DNA of 64,000 bases from Bremerella cremea. GTDB taxonomy: Bacteria > Planctomycetota > Planctomycetia > Pirellulales > Pirellulaceae. The stretch spans positions 62,001 to 126,000 of the forward strand of contig NZ_QPEX01000028.1 in the NCBI RefSeq assembly GCF_003335505.1, given 5' to 3'. Within the stretch, counting starts at the first letter, position 1. Each line of letters starts with the position of its first letter. Positions 1-7,479 of this stretch are shown here, piece after piece. The notes below the pieces were generated by a model. That model did not search any database, was not told the origin of the DNA, and was given only the letters and a program-made list of their open reading frames with translations. The position numbers and the translations under genes were made by a program.

Positions 1-1
1 C

Positions 2-145
2 AAGAAGCTGGGTGTCGGTAACTTGTTGGGGCTATTCCAGCTAGGAACGCTGCCTCACGATTTGACGTGTAAAAGCATGAAGCTTTTCGCCGAGAAGGTT
101 ATGCCAGGTCTCCGGGAAGAACTGAACGCAACGGTTGGCGGTTAG
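2..145 (+). CDS. C-terminal end of an LLM-class flavin-dependent monooxygenase (partial)
   Basis: An open frame enters from the left edge and stops at TAG 143-145, leaving 47 residues. The visible part has GNLLGLFQLG, then LPHDLTCKSMKLFAEKVMP, which is how luciferase-like (LLM, bacterial luciferase fold) monooxygenases end: a glycine-rich turn, 'lPh/lt' and a last helix with 'FAeeVmP.lr'. Such enzymes use reduced flavin and oxygen on small organic substrates. The gene directly downstream is an alpha/beta hydrolase, a frequent partner of LLM enzymes. The N-terminus and flavin-binding strands lie outside the window, so the substrate cannot be guessed. Confidence 0.6.
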   Translation, partial: KKLGVGNLLGLFQLGTLPHDLTCKSMKLFAEKVMPGLREELNATVGG

Positions 146-246
146 CAACGGCCTCGTTCTCGTACGCCAGGTTGTGCCTGGCAGTCGCGATCTCATCTTC
201 AAGATGTCAGGCACACCCTGACCTACCTAAGATTTAAACTACGCCA

Positions 247-1035
247 ATGAAACTCGAAAACAAAACGCTCAACGTCGCCGGCAAGAAAACTCAGCTCACG
301 GTCTTGGGGGAAGGCCCTCCCCTGCTCTATCTGCATTCGGCTGGTGGCGAGACCGAGCCGATCGCGTTTCACAAAAAATTGGCCGAGAAGCACACCGTTT
401 ACTTGCCGGCTCATCCCGGCTTCGCTTTAAGTGAAGGGCTCGACCAGATCGAAGACATCGGCGATCTGGCGTGGCACTATGTCGATCTGATTCAAATGCT
501 AGAGTTGGAAGACGTTCCGGTGGTCAGCTATTCGTTGGGATCCTGGATCGCCTCGGAAGTGAAATTGCTGCGTCCACGCTTGATCGGTCCGACGGTCATG
601 ATCGCCGCCGCTGGGCTGCATCTGGAAGGGGCTCCGATGGCGGAGCTGTTCATCGATGAATTCGACGATCTCCGCAAGCTGCTGTTCTTTGATCCAGAGA
701 GCCAGGAAGCGAAAGATTATTTCCCCAGCGATACGAACGACCCACGCATCTTGATGTGGCTACGCGCTCGCGAAGCAACGGCCCGGGTTGGTTGGAATCC
801 GTACCTGCACAATCCAAAATTGAAAAATCATCTGCATCGCCTCGATAGCCCAGTGCAGTTGATCTGGGGCCGGCAAGACAAGTTGATCCCAGCCGCTCAT
901 GGCGAGTATTACGCCGAGCATTTGCCCAACGCGAGACTCATCGAACTGGAAGAGTGTGGGCACATGGTTCCGTACGAGAAGACGCAAGAGGCCGCCGAGA
1001 TTGCGTTAGATTTTCTTGCTACCGAAAACGCGTGA
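247..1035 (+). CDS. alpha/beta hydrolase
   Basis: A 262-residue single-domain alpha/beta hydrolase. Seen in order: the oxyanion-hole segment LLYLHSAGG (about residues 26-34), the nucleophile elbow VSYSLGSW (Ser in S-Y-S-L-G, a variant of GxSxG with Ser first), an acid in GRQDKLIP, and the catalytic His in ECGHMVPYE near the C-terminus. A helical lid lies between strands 6 and 7, as in esterases and C-C hydrolases. There is no signal peptide, so it is cytoplasmic. It follows an LLM monooxygenase end by 101 bp and they may share a transcript. ATG 247 is the first start; no strong Shine-Dalgarno site is visible. Substrate unknown. Confidence 0.8.
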   Translation: MKLENKTLNVAGKKTQLTVLGEGPPLLYLHSAGGETEPIAFHKKLAEKHTVYLPAHPGFALSEGLDQIEDIGDLAWHYVDLIQMLELEDVPVVSYSLGSWIASEVKLLRPRLIGPTVMIAAAGLHLEGAPMAELFIDEFDDLRKLLFFDPESQEAKDYFPSDTNDPRILMWLRAREATARVGWNPYLHNPKLKNHLHRLDSPVQLIWGRQDKLIPAAHGEYYAEHLPNARLIELEECGHMVPYEKTQEAAEIALDFLATENA

Positions 1036-1069
1036 CAGCGCAGCATTAATTTGAGTTGTGAGCGTCGTT

Positions 1070-1879
1070 TTACACGTACCGGTGCATCGGCAAGTCGTAG
1101 TGTGGTGCCCAGCCAAGGGGGAGTGTGATGCCGGTGATCCAACTGGCTTCGTCCGAAACCAGAAAGGCGACCGCATTGGCCACATCGTGCGGGGCACCGA
1201 CGCCCAGCGGGTGAACGGACTCGATGTCTTGGCGAAGCTGCTCGACTTCTTCCCGTGACTCGCATTCATCGGCGAAGCGCATTGCCATGGGGGTTGTGAC
1301 GATGCCTGGAGCAATCGCTACGACACGGATCTTCTTGGGCCCTAGCTCCCAGGCCAGCGACTGCGTGAAGCCAGTCAGGCCTGCTTTGCTGGCGCTGTAG
1401 ACGGAAAAGCCTACGCATCCACCCAGCCCTAACGCAGATGCCACGTTCAAGATCACACCGCCGGGCGAAGGAAGTAGCGGTAGGAATGCCCGAGTCATCC
1501 GAATGGCGCCGGACAAGTTGATGTCGAGCAGTTGTTGCCACTCTGCCTCGCCGTATTCTTCCAGGTTTTGGCAAAGCTCGATCCCGGCGTTGTTTATTAA
1601 AAAGTCGACCTTGCCGAATTGCTGGTCTACAAGCGTCTTGAGTTCCGCGATTTGCTCGGCGCTGGTCACGTCGCAGGTATGAAAGAGGTGCGGCGTTTTC
1701 AGCCGTTCGAGCCGTTTGAGAACCCGCTTCGGTTCGTGCCGGTTGGCAATGACGACCGAAGCCCCTTCTTTTGAGAGTCGCTCGACAATCGCCCCGCCGA
1801 TTCCACGATCGCTGGCCCCGGTGACCAAAGCAACCTTACCGCTAAAACGTCCGGTGGAAGTATCGGAAGAGGTGCTCAT
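1070..1879 (-). CDS. SDR-family NAD(P)-dependent oxidoreductase
   Basis: A classical short-chain dehydrogenase of about 269 residues. It has the nucleotide-binding TGASDRGIGG (TGxxxGxG), the NNAG motif in LINNAGIEL, and the catalytic Tyr/Lys pair in YSASKAG. After these come PG.V.T (APGIVTTPMA) and a C-terminal segment typical of 3-oxoacyl-ACP reductase-like SDRs. The frame is open up to 1963, but ATG 1877-1879 (MSTSSDTSTGRF) puts the Rossmann strand at the usual distance from the N-terminus and is preferred. It is convergent with the hydrolase at 247-1035, 34 bp apart. It acts in the cytoplasm; the substrate cannot be read from the sequence. Confidence 0.85.
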   Translation of the reverse strand: MSTSSDTSTGRFSGKVALVTGASDRGIGGAIVERLSKEGASVVIANRHEPKRVLKRLERLKTPHLFHTCDVTSAEQIAELKTLVDQQFGKVDFLINNAGIELCQNLEEYGEAEWQQLLDINLSGAIRMTRAFLPLLPSPGGVILNVASALGLGGCVGFSVYSASKAGLTGFTQSLAWELGPKKIRVVAIAPGIVTTPMAMRFADECESREEVEQLRQDIESVHPLGVGAPHDVANAVAFLVSDEASWITGITLPLGWAPHYDLPMHRYV

Positions 1880-1935
1880 CGATCGGCCGTAGTTCGGGGA
1901 GTGATATGGAAGTCGCAGGAAGTGTTGCAAGTCGC

Positions 1936-1985
1936 TCCTAAGCCCTGAAGGGGCGACCGACAATAGTCAGGGGCGTAATAAGCCA
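1936..1985. repeat. planctomycete-type GC-rich palindromic repeat
   Basis: The stretch contains CCTGAAGGGGCGACCGAC followed by AATAGTCAGGGGCG and a second half AAGCCACTGCAGGG. Blocks of this style (aggggcgaccgacaatag..caggggcg) are, to my recollection, scattered between genes in Pirellulales genomes. It lies between the SDR start and the end of sdhB, directly before a perfect inverted repeat. No ORF is supported here. Confidence 0.4.
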
Positions 1986-2013
1986 CTGCAGGGAATGTCA
2001 AGAAGAAAGACGA

Positions 2014-2070
2014 GCCCCAATGGGGCGACAGAGGTGAATTGATTGAGAAATTCTGTCGCCCCATTGGGGC
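2014..2070. repeat. 19-bp perfect inverted repeat, possible terminator of sdhCAB
   Basis: GCCCCAATGGGGCGACAGA at 2014-2032 is matched exactly by its reverse complement at 2052-2070 with a 19-nt loop. Each arm itself holds the small palindrome GCCCCAATGGGGC. It lies 48 bp beyond the sdhB stop. On the minus strand a pyrimidine-rich tract (TCGTCTTTCTTCTTG) follows, so it could end sdhCAB transcription. The repeat-within-arm structure also fits a REP-like mobile palindrome. Confidence 0.6.
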
Positions 2071-2118
2071 ATAGGAAGTCGTATTTTTTCGGCAAGCCTG
2101 CTCGTTGGCCCCAAGCAA

Positions 2119-2973
2119 TTAATGAGCCTTGGCACCACGATCGAACCAGCGGCGAAGGGTGTTGAAGGTCGTTTGGCGACCAATTTTGCCGATGCTCATT
2201 GTTAACGGAATTTTCTTCGGGCAGACAGCCACGCAGTTCTGGGCGTTGCCACAGATTTGAATTCCGCCTTCTTGGGCCATGATATCAAGCCGGTCGCGGG
2301 CGATCATCTTGCCGGTTGGGTGCAGGTTGAACAGCACCACCTGGCTGATCGCGGCCGGTCCGACGAAACCAGTGGTGTAGGCATCGGTCTTGCGATCATC
2401 AAACGCTTCGTCAGATTCGCCCGAACGCTGCATCAGTTCGATCTTGCCGTACTGCGGGCAAGCTTCCACGCAGCAGCCACAGGTCATGCACTCGCTGAGT
2501 GGGTAAGCCGTTTCCTGGTCGTAACGAGATTGCTTCGGACCGGGGCCTAGGTCGTAGTATCCGTCGGCAGGAATCCAGCCTTTGATCTTCTTGAGGGCGG
2601 TAAACATGCGGCTGCGGTCGACGAACAGGTCGCGAACGACCGGGAACTTCGTCATTGGGCGAAGTTCGATTTCCAGGCCGTCTTCCAGCAGCTTGTCGAC
2701 CAATGCCGAGCACGATTGACGCACGCGACCGTTGATCACCATTGTGCAAGCGCCACACACTTCTTCCAGGCAGCCACAGTCCCAGCAAACAGGCGTGGTC
2801 TTCTGGCCGTTGGAAGTCTTGGCCTTCGCCGCGATCTTCTGCAGCACGCTAATCACGTTCAGCTCAGGCTCGTAATCGAGCTCGAACCGTTGCCAATAGC
2901 TCGGCTTCCCCGGGCCATCTTGGCGGAGAATTTTCACGTAGAAGTTTTTTGGCTTATTTGCGTGGGCAATCAT
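2119..2973 (-). CDS. sdhB: succinate dehydrogenase/fumarate reductase iron-sulfur subunit
   Basis: 284 residues, the electron-transfer subunit of complex II. The N-terminal plant-type ferredoxin domain carries CWDCGCLEEVCGACTM with a later Cys in RQSC, the [2Fe-2S] ligands. The C-terminal domain has CMTCGCCVEACP for the [4Fe-4S] cluster and CGNAQNCVAVCPKKIPL for the [3Fe-4S] cluster. It passes electrons from SdhA flavin to quinone at SdhC, on the cytoplasmic face of the membrane. It is the last gene of sdhCAB, 81 bp after sdhA. The extended linker and the b558-type partner place it with the non-proteobacterial SQR/QFR group. Confidence 0.97.
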   Translation of the reverse strand: MIAHANKPKNFYVKILRQDGPGKPSYWQRFELDYEPELNVISVLQKIAAKAKTSNGQKTTPVCWDCGCLEEVCGACTMVINGRVRQSCSALVDKLLEDGLEIELRPMTKFPVVRDLFVDRSRMFTALKKIKGWIPADGYYDLGPGPKQSRYDQETAYPLSECMTCGCCVEACPQYGKIELMQRSGESDEAFDDRKTDAYTTGFVGPAAISQVVLFNLHPTGKMIARDRLDIMAQEGGIQICGNAQNCVAVCPKKIPLTMSIGKIGRQTTFNTLRRWFDRGAKAH

Positions 2974-3054
2974 CGGTTAGGCCCTATTGGCTAGTTTATA
3001 CGTTGACTTCTAGTCAGCTCGCGATGGCTTAGGCTGCCGGAGCGGCAACCCTCT

Positions 3055-5043
3055 TTAGTTCGTCGCTGCAGCCTCTTGGGCGGCAGCTTTCTTTTTCGCT
3101 TTGCGTTCGTTCCAAACGATACTGATCTCTTCAGCGCCGACCAGCCCGTAGAGGCGAGGGCGAGGTGGTTCGATGCTGGTATCTACCTCTTCGTAGGTGA
3201 TGTCCACGTGATCCCCATCGTAGGAGGCAATGGAACTCTTGAGGAATTTGTCGATGTTGGCCTCGAACTTGTCGCACCACTCTTCGGCTTGGCGGCGATG
3301 TTCGGCAGGATCATGCGAGGTCAGGCCAGGCAGTTCGAACTCTGGCTTGTAGTGGGCCCCACGGCATTCGTCGCGAGCCAGGGCCCCTTTGAGAATCGCT
3401 TCGGCGATCGGGAACATGTCTTGCAACGCCTTGGTGAAGAGCACGTTTTGGTTCGACCAGTTGCCGGTATCCGAGAGGGCACACTTCCAGGCACGCTGCT
3501 TCAAGTCGGCCAGCTTGCTAATTCCCTCTTCCAGTTGCGAATTGACCCGCACAACGGTCGCCGCGCTGGTCATCATGTTGCCCAGTTCCTGATGAATCAG
3601 GTATGGGTTTTCGTCGCCAGATTGTTTGAGCAACGCATCGTGGCGACCTTGCTGCTTCTTGGCGGCTGCTTCGTACAGTGAAGCGGGTTGGTCGGCAGCG
3701 GATGAACCAGGCTTCATGTTGTTGAGCAGCGTTTCGAGGCCAGGGGCGACGAAAAGGCCAGAGAAAATGCAGCTCAGCAGCGAGTTCGCACCCAGGCGGT
3801 TGGCACCGTGGTAGTGGTAATCGACTTCGCCAATCGCGTACAGGTTCGGGATGCTTGTGGCTTGATTCGTGGGCGAACCAGGAACCAGTCCACCGCTTTC
3901 TTTCTTCTCGTAGTTGGTCCAAAGCCCACCCATGCAGTAGTGAACTGCCGGGAAAATACGCATCGGAGTGTAGCAAGGATCGATACCCTGGAACTTGCGA
4001 TAGATATCCAAGATCCCGCCCAGCTTCCGGTTCAGTTCGCTGGCTTCGATGTGGGTCAGGTCGAGGTAGACGCACTGGCGATCTTGTTCGACACTTAGCC
4101 CGTCGTTGACGCAAACGTCAAAGATTTCACGCGTGGCAATATCACGCGGGACCAAGTTACCGTAGGTCGGATAGCGTTCTTCAAGGAAGTAAAAACGTTC
4201 GCTATCGGGAATGTCTTTCGGAGCACGAGGGTCGTGTGGCTTGCGAGGAACCCAGACGCGTCCACCTTCACCACGAGCACTTTCACTCATCAAGCGAAGC
4301 TTGTCGGCACCGGGGATCGCGGTTGGGTGAACCTGGATGAATTCGGCGTTGCCATACTTGGCACCTGCCTGAAAACAACGGCTGGCGGCAGAACCGTTGC
4401 AGGTCATGCTCATGGTCGAGCGGCCATAGACCAAGCCAGAGCCACCGCTGGCAATCACGACGGCATCGGCACGGAACGAGCGGATTTCCATGCTGAAAAG
4501 GTCTTGGGCGACGGCCCCAACGCAGTCCCCTTCGTCATTCATGATAGGACCAAGGAAGTCCCACATTTCGTACTTCTTGACCAGGCCTTCGACCTCCCAG
4601 CGACGAACTTGTTCGTCTAAGGCATAAAGGAGCTGTTGCCCGGTGGTTGCCCCGGCGAAAGCAGTTCGCTTGTAAAGCGTACCACCAAAGCGGCGCCGAT
4701 CGAGGAAGCCTTCCTGGGTGCGGTTGAAGGTCACCCCGAGGCGATCCATCAAGTCGATCACCTTTGGGGCCCACATCGCCATTTCGTAGACGGGAGGCTG
4801 GTGATTCAGGAAGTCGCCACCGTAAACGGTGTCGTCAAAGTGTTTGTATTCGTCATCACCAAGTTGCCGCGTCGCGTCGTTGACGCTGTTGATACCCCCT
4901 TGGGCACAGACGCTATGCGAGCGTTTGACCGGCGTGAGGCTCATCAAGTCGACCTTGATACCTAATTCGGCCAGTTTCATGGTGGCGGACAAACCAGCTA
5001 AACCACCACCGACAACCAGGACTCGCTTCTCTGCCATTCCCAT
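3055..5043 (-). CDS. sdhA: succinate dehydrogenase/fumarate reductase flavoprotein subunit
   Basis: 662 residues, the catalytic subunit that oxidises succinate to fumarate with covalently bound FAD. The dinucleotide fold VVGGGLAGLSA is at the N-terminus. RSHSVCAQGGINS gives the His that carries the 8-alpha-histidyl-FAD link. Also visible are the substrate-domain GGSGLVYG, HPTAIPG, the active-site segment ESARGEGGRVW and VHYCMGGL, then GANRLGANSLLSC. The start may be the first ATG (5043) or the third codon ATG (5037). It is flanked by sdhC (74 bp upstream) and sdhB, all on the minus strand, clearly one operon. Confidence 0.97.
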   Translation of the reverse strand: MGMAEKRVLVVGGGLAGLSATMKLAELGIKVDLMSLTPVKRSHSVCAQGGINSVNDATRQLGDDEYKHFDDTVYGGDFLNHQPPVYEMAMWAPKVIDLMDRLGVTFNRTQEGFLDRRRFGGTLYKRTAFAGATTGQQLLYALDEQVRRWEVEGLVKKYEMWDFLGPIMNDEGDCVGAVAQDLFSMEIRSFRADAVVIASGGSGLVYGRSTMSMTCNGSAASRCFQAGAKYGNAEFIQVHPTAIPGADKLRLMSESARGEGGRVWVPRKPHDPRAPKDIPDSERFYFLEERYPTYGNLVPRDIATREIFDVCVNDGLSVEQDRQCVYLDLTHIEASELNRKLGGILDIYRKFQGIDPCYTPMRIFPAVHYCMGGLWTNYEKKESGGLVPGSPTNQATSIPNLYAIGEVDYHYHGANRLGANSLLSCIFSGLFVAPGLETLLNNMKPGSSAADQPASLYEAAAKKQQGRHDALLKQSGDENPYLIHQELGNMMTSAATVVRVNSQLEEGISKLADLKQRAWKCALSDTGNWSNQNVLFTKALQDMFPIAEAILKGALARDECRGAHYKPEFELPGLTSHDPAEHRRQAEEWCDKFEANIDKFLKSSIASYDGDHVDITYEEVDTSIEPPRPRLYGLVGAEEISIVWNERKAKKKAAAQEAAATN

Positions 5044-5116
5044 CCACCTTTGACTCTTGGATTTTCCATTGGCGGCGTTTCTCCTTTCCGTTTTAACCGA
5101 AAGGAGTCACGTAGCT

Positions 5117-5965
5117 TTAACGATCCGATTCAGCCGAGTCGGCTTCTTCGTCGTCGTTTGTGTAGAACTCGGATTCTTTGGAGTGCTTATGTTCGTTGGG
5201 CAAGATATCGCCGGTTTCCGACAAAATCTGATATGCTTCGTCTTCTTGCACACGCACTTCGGCGATCTGCTCGCTACTCATCGTATAGAGGCCAACAATG
5301 GAGGCCATTCCGGCGATAGACAAGGCGACGAAGAGACAATTTGCGACCAGCTTGGCCCCCTCTTGGGCTTTAGGGCTAACCCAAAGTCCCCAAGTGATGC
5401 CGAAGGTGAAAATACCGTTCGACAGGTGGAATACCGTCGCCAGGACGCCGATTGCGTACAGAACGGGGAAGATGATCGAGCCTTGCATGGCCTCGGCCCC
5501 ACTACTGGCGGCGTTGTAGGGGGAGAATTCCGCCCCGCCAAGTGGGTGGGCAACGTACTTCTCCCAGAACTCAGCATGAATCCAGCCGTGCATCTGAAAG
5601 ACGTGCCAGGCAATGAACAGGAAGGCAATCAAGCCCGTGGCCCGCTGCATGGTGTAGCGGAAATTGCTGTTGTACGGGTAGGCCTGGGTATTGGGGTGAC
5701 CACCCTTGGTGATAATCAGCCCGTAAACACCGTGGAAGATGATCGGCAGAAAGATGAACGTCCACTCGACCAGGGGCAAGATTGGCCCGAGGGAGTGAAT
5801 GTGGAACACCAATCGCTGAAACAGTTTAGGTGACGCGAAAACACTCGCATTGACCAGCAAGTGAACGATGACATAAGCGCCAACCGGAACCAGGCCTAGC
5901 AAGGAATGCAGGCGTCGCAACAGAAATTCGTTGCGTTGAAAAAAATTGGGTGCCGAGCTCACCAC
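5117..5965 (-). CDS. sdhC: succinate dehydrogenase cytochrome b558 subunit
   Basis: Membrane anchor of complex II. Five hydrophobic helices can be followed, starting with LLRRLHSLLGLVPVGAYVIVHLLVN and including IFHGVYGLIIT, LIAFLFIAWHVFQMHGW and VLATVFHLSNGIFTFGITWGLW. The His residues in HSLLG, HLLVN, IFHG, WHVFQMH and FHLSNG are the expected ligands of two haem b. The frame is open to 6079, but that would add 38 polar residues. GTG 5963-5965, with GGAAAGGG about 4 bases upstream, is preferred (282 residues). A charged acidic C-terminal tail of about 60 residues is longer than usual. First gene of sdhCAB; its promoter should lie in 5966-6178. Confidence 0.9.
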   Translation of the reverse strand: MVSSAPNFFQRNEFLLRRLHSLLGLVPVGAYVIVHLLVNASVFASPKLFQRLVFHIHSLGPILPLVEWTFIFLPIIFHGVYGLIITKGGHPNTQAYPYNSNFRYTMQRATGLIAFLFIAWHVFQMHGWIHAEFWEKYVAHPLGGAEFSPYNAASSGAEAMQGSIIFPVLYAIGVLATVFHLSNGIFTFGITWGLWVSPKAQEGAKLVANCLFVALSIAGMASIVGLYTMSSEQIAEVRVQEDEAYQILSETGDILPNEHKHSKESEFYTNDDEEADSAESDR

Positions 5966-6423
5966 AGACCCTTTCCGAAATCGAGATTCTTTTGGTGGTA
6001 GAATCTCGCTTGCAAGTGTTGTCTCTAGATAGCTTAAGGACGACGAAATCGCCACTCGGCCGCTACTCCGACCAACCATCGAAGGGGGCCGCTCGCATGC
6101 TGCAAGTTATAACGGAATCACGACTTAGTTATAAGTACCCCTTGTGATTTCCGCCAAAAATCACGTTCAGTATCAAAATTGCTGATAAAGTGGGCAGTTT
6201 GCGTCGATCGGTCTGTCAGAATGGCAGGCATTGAAAAAAACGGTTTTTTTGTCTCAGGCGTTCTGTCTGCCATTATGGTGATTTTCGTCCTAATTTATGG
6301 GGCTAGGTTGATTGGTATTGCTGCCAGAGCAATTAATTGCAAAGAATGGGAACTATATTTGCACTTTGAAGCATCGAACTTGTTGCTCTGCCAACACCTG
6401 TGTTTCTCCGTAGCGGCCCAGCC
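5966..6423. other. divergent intergenic region upstream of sdhC and of the response regulator
   Basis: No gene is supported here. AGTTATAA occurs twice, at 6105-6112 and 6127-6134, 22 bp apart in the same orientation, and could be part of the sdhC promoter or an operator (inference). An open frame from 6179 to 6448 has a hydrophobic middle but runs into the response regulator in another frame, so it is not called. Confidence 0.4.
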
Positions 6424-6825
6424 ATGCGAAATTCAACCCAACCTGTGATGCTGATTACTGACGACGATCGCTCGTTTCGCGAGACGATGGCCGAGGTGTT
6501 TAGCCGTCGGGGGTTCGCACCACTTTTGGCTGCCAATGGTGAAGAAGCGATTCATGTCGCCCAAGAAGCCATCGTGCATGTGGCGCTGTTCGACTTTCAC
6601 ATGCCGCAGCGGACCGGTCTAGAATCGATTTCCGCGTGTCGCAGCATGGGAATCAATATTCCCTATATCTTGCTGACAGGGGCGCTCGACTCGGCGATCG
6701 CTACCCAGGCCGAAGACGTAGAGGTTTTCTCGCTATTAGAGAAGCCCGTTAGTATTCAGATCGTCACCGGGGTCGTCAAAGAAGCGATGGCGAGCCACTA
6801 TCCGTGGTTTGAGTCAGGACGCTAA
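6424..6825 (+). CDS. single-domain response regulator (receiver only)
   Basis: 133 residues from ATG 6424 (MRNSTQPVMLITDDDRSFRE). It has the receiver fold's acidic pair in TDDD, the phospho-acceptor Asp in ALFDFHMPQRTG, Thr in LTG and the conserved Lys in LLEKPVS. No output domain follows, as in CheY/Spo0F-type proteins, so it works through a partner protein. No histidine kinase is nearby. The open frame starts 24 bases earlier, but the ATG fits the usual distance to the first strand. It is convergent with the 6827-7306 gene, with a single base between the stops. Confidence 0.88.
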   Translation: MRNSTQPVMLITDDDRSFRETMAEVFSRRGFAPLLAANGEEAIHVAQEAIVHVALFDFHMPQRTGLESISACRSMGINIPYILLTGALDSAIATQAEDVEVFSLLEKPVSIQIVTGVVKEAMASHYPWFESGR

Positions 6826-6826
6826 G

Positions 6827-7306
6827 TTACTGTTGGCTTGGCTGCGATGGATCGACTTTCCACTGCCCATCTTTAAGAACAGCCACAAGATCTGCCTGAA
6901 CTGGGCGGTCCTCAGAAGGATCGACACCGATGGTTGATGTGGTGACTGAGATGGTCGTGGCGTCAATGCGCTTGGCATGTTGGATGGCAAACAAAGCGAT
7001 TTTGCTCGGGGTAAGCTCCTCGTCGCCAACCTCTTCGATTAGATTCGTGCGATCTGAAAAGCGGGAGAGAAATTCTGGGGAGGCAGAATCGCCAAAGACT
7101 AGCACAAGCCACTTCTTTTTTCTTACTTCGCGACTCTTGTCTGCCTGTTCAAATTGATAACGAAGTGTCGCTTCCGCTACGTTTAGGGCATCTTTTTCCG
7201 AGATCGACCAGGTGTCGTACGGTACCTGAGGTTGTGGAGCCATTTTCCAGAATGCGAGCGCAACTATTAGGCCAATGGAAAGTAGCCTGCCGATGATATT
7301 CCACAT
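6827..7306 (-). CDS. small membrane-anchored protein of unknown function
   Basis: 159 residues from ATG 7306. The N-terminus MWNIIGRLLSIGLIVALAFW is a single hydrophobic segment, either a signal anchor or an uncleaved signal peptide. A soluble alpha/beta-looking domain of about 130 residues follows, with a lysine cluster VRKKKW. I recognise no family. The frame is open for another 18 codons upstream, but the chosen ATG puts the hydrophobic segment right at the N-terminus. It lies downstream of ftsH, separated by a strong terminator, so it is probably transcribed by itself. Confidence 0.6.
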   Translation of the reverse strand: MWNIIGRLLSIGLIVALAFWKMAPQPQVPYDTWSISEKDALNVAEATLRYQFEQADKSREVRKKKWLVLVFGDSASPEFLSRFSDRTNLIEEVGDEELTPSKIALFAIQHAKRIDATTISVTTSTIGVDPSEDRPVQADLVAVLKDGQWKVDPSQPSQQ

Positions 7307-7391
7307 ACTTGATCTCTTGTCATTTTCCAGGCGGAAATGCGAATACGCAAGTTCAAGCATCCTAACTTATGGAAGTGACTCAATCTAGAAA

Positions 7392-7452
7392 AAAGCCCTC
7401 GCCGGGCGACATAGACTTTTCGTGAAAGCCTGACGCGCCCGGTGAGGGCTTT
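7392..7452 (-). terminator. rho-independent terminator after ftsH
   Basis: AAAGCCCTCGCCGGGCG and CGCCCGGTGAGGGCTTT form a 17-bp stem with one G-U pair around a 28-base loop. On the minus strand the stem is followed by a run of T (GGGCTTTTTTC). It lies 28 bp past the ftsH stop at 7480. Confidence 0.85.
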
Positions 7453-7479
7453 GCTTGTTTGCGTGATGTTGGCGAGCGA

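Noticed and set aside
6179..6448. 89-codon frame before the response regulator
   Set aside because: It overlaps the regulator start in another frame, and the C-terminal part is clearly out-of-frame sequence.
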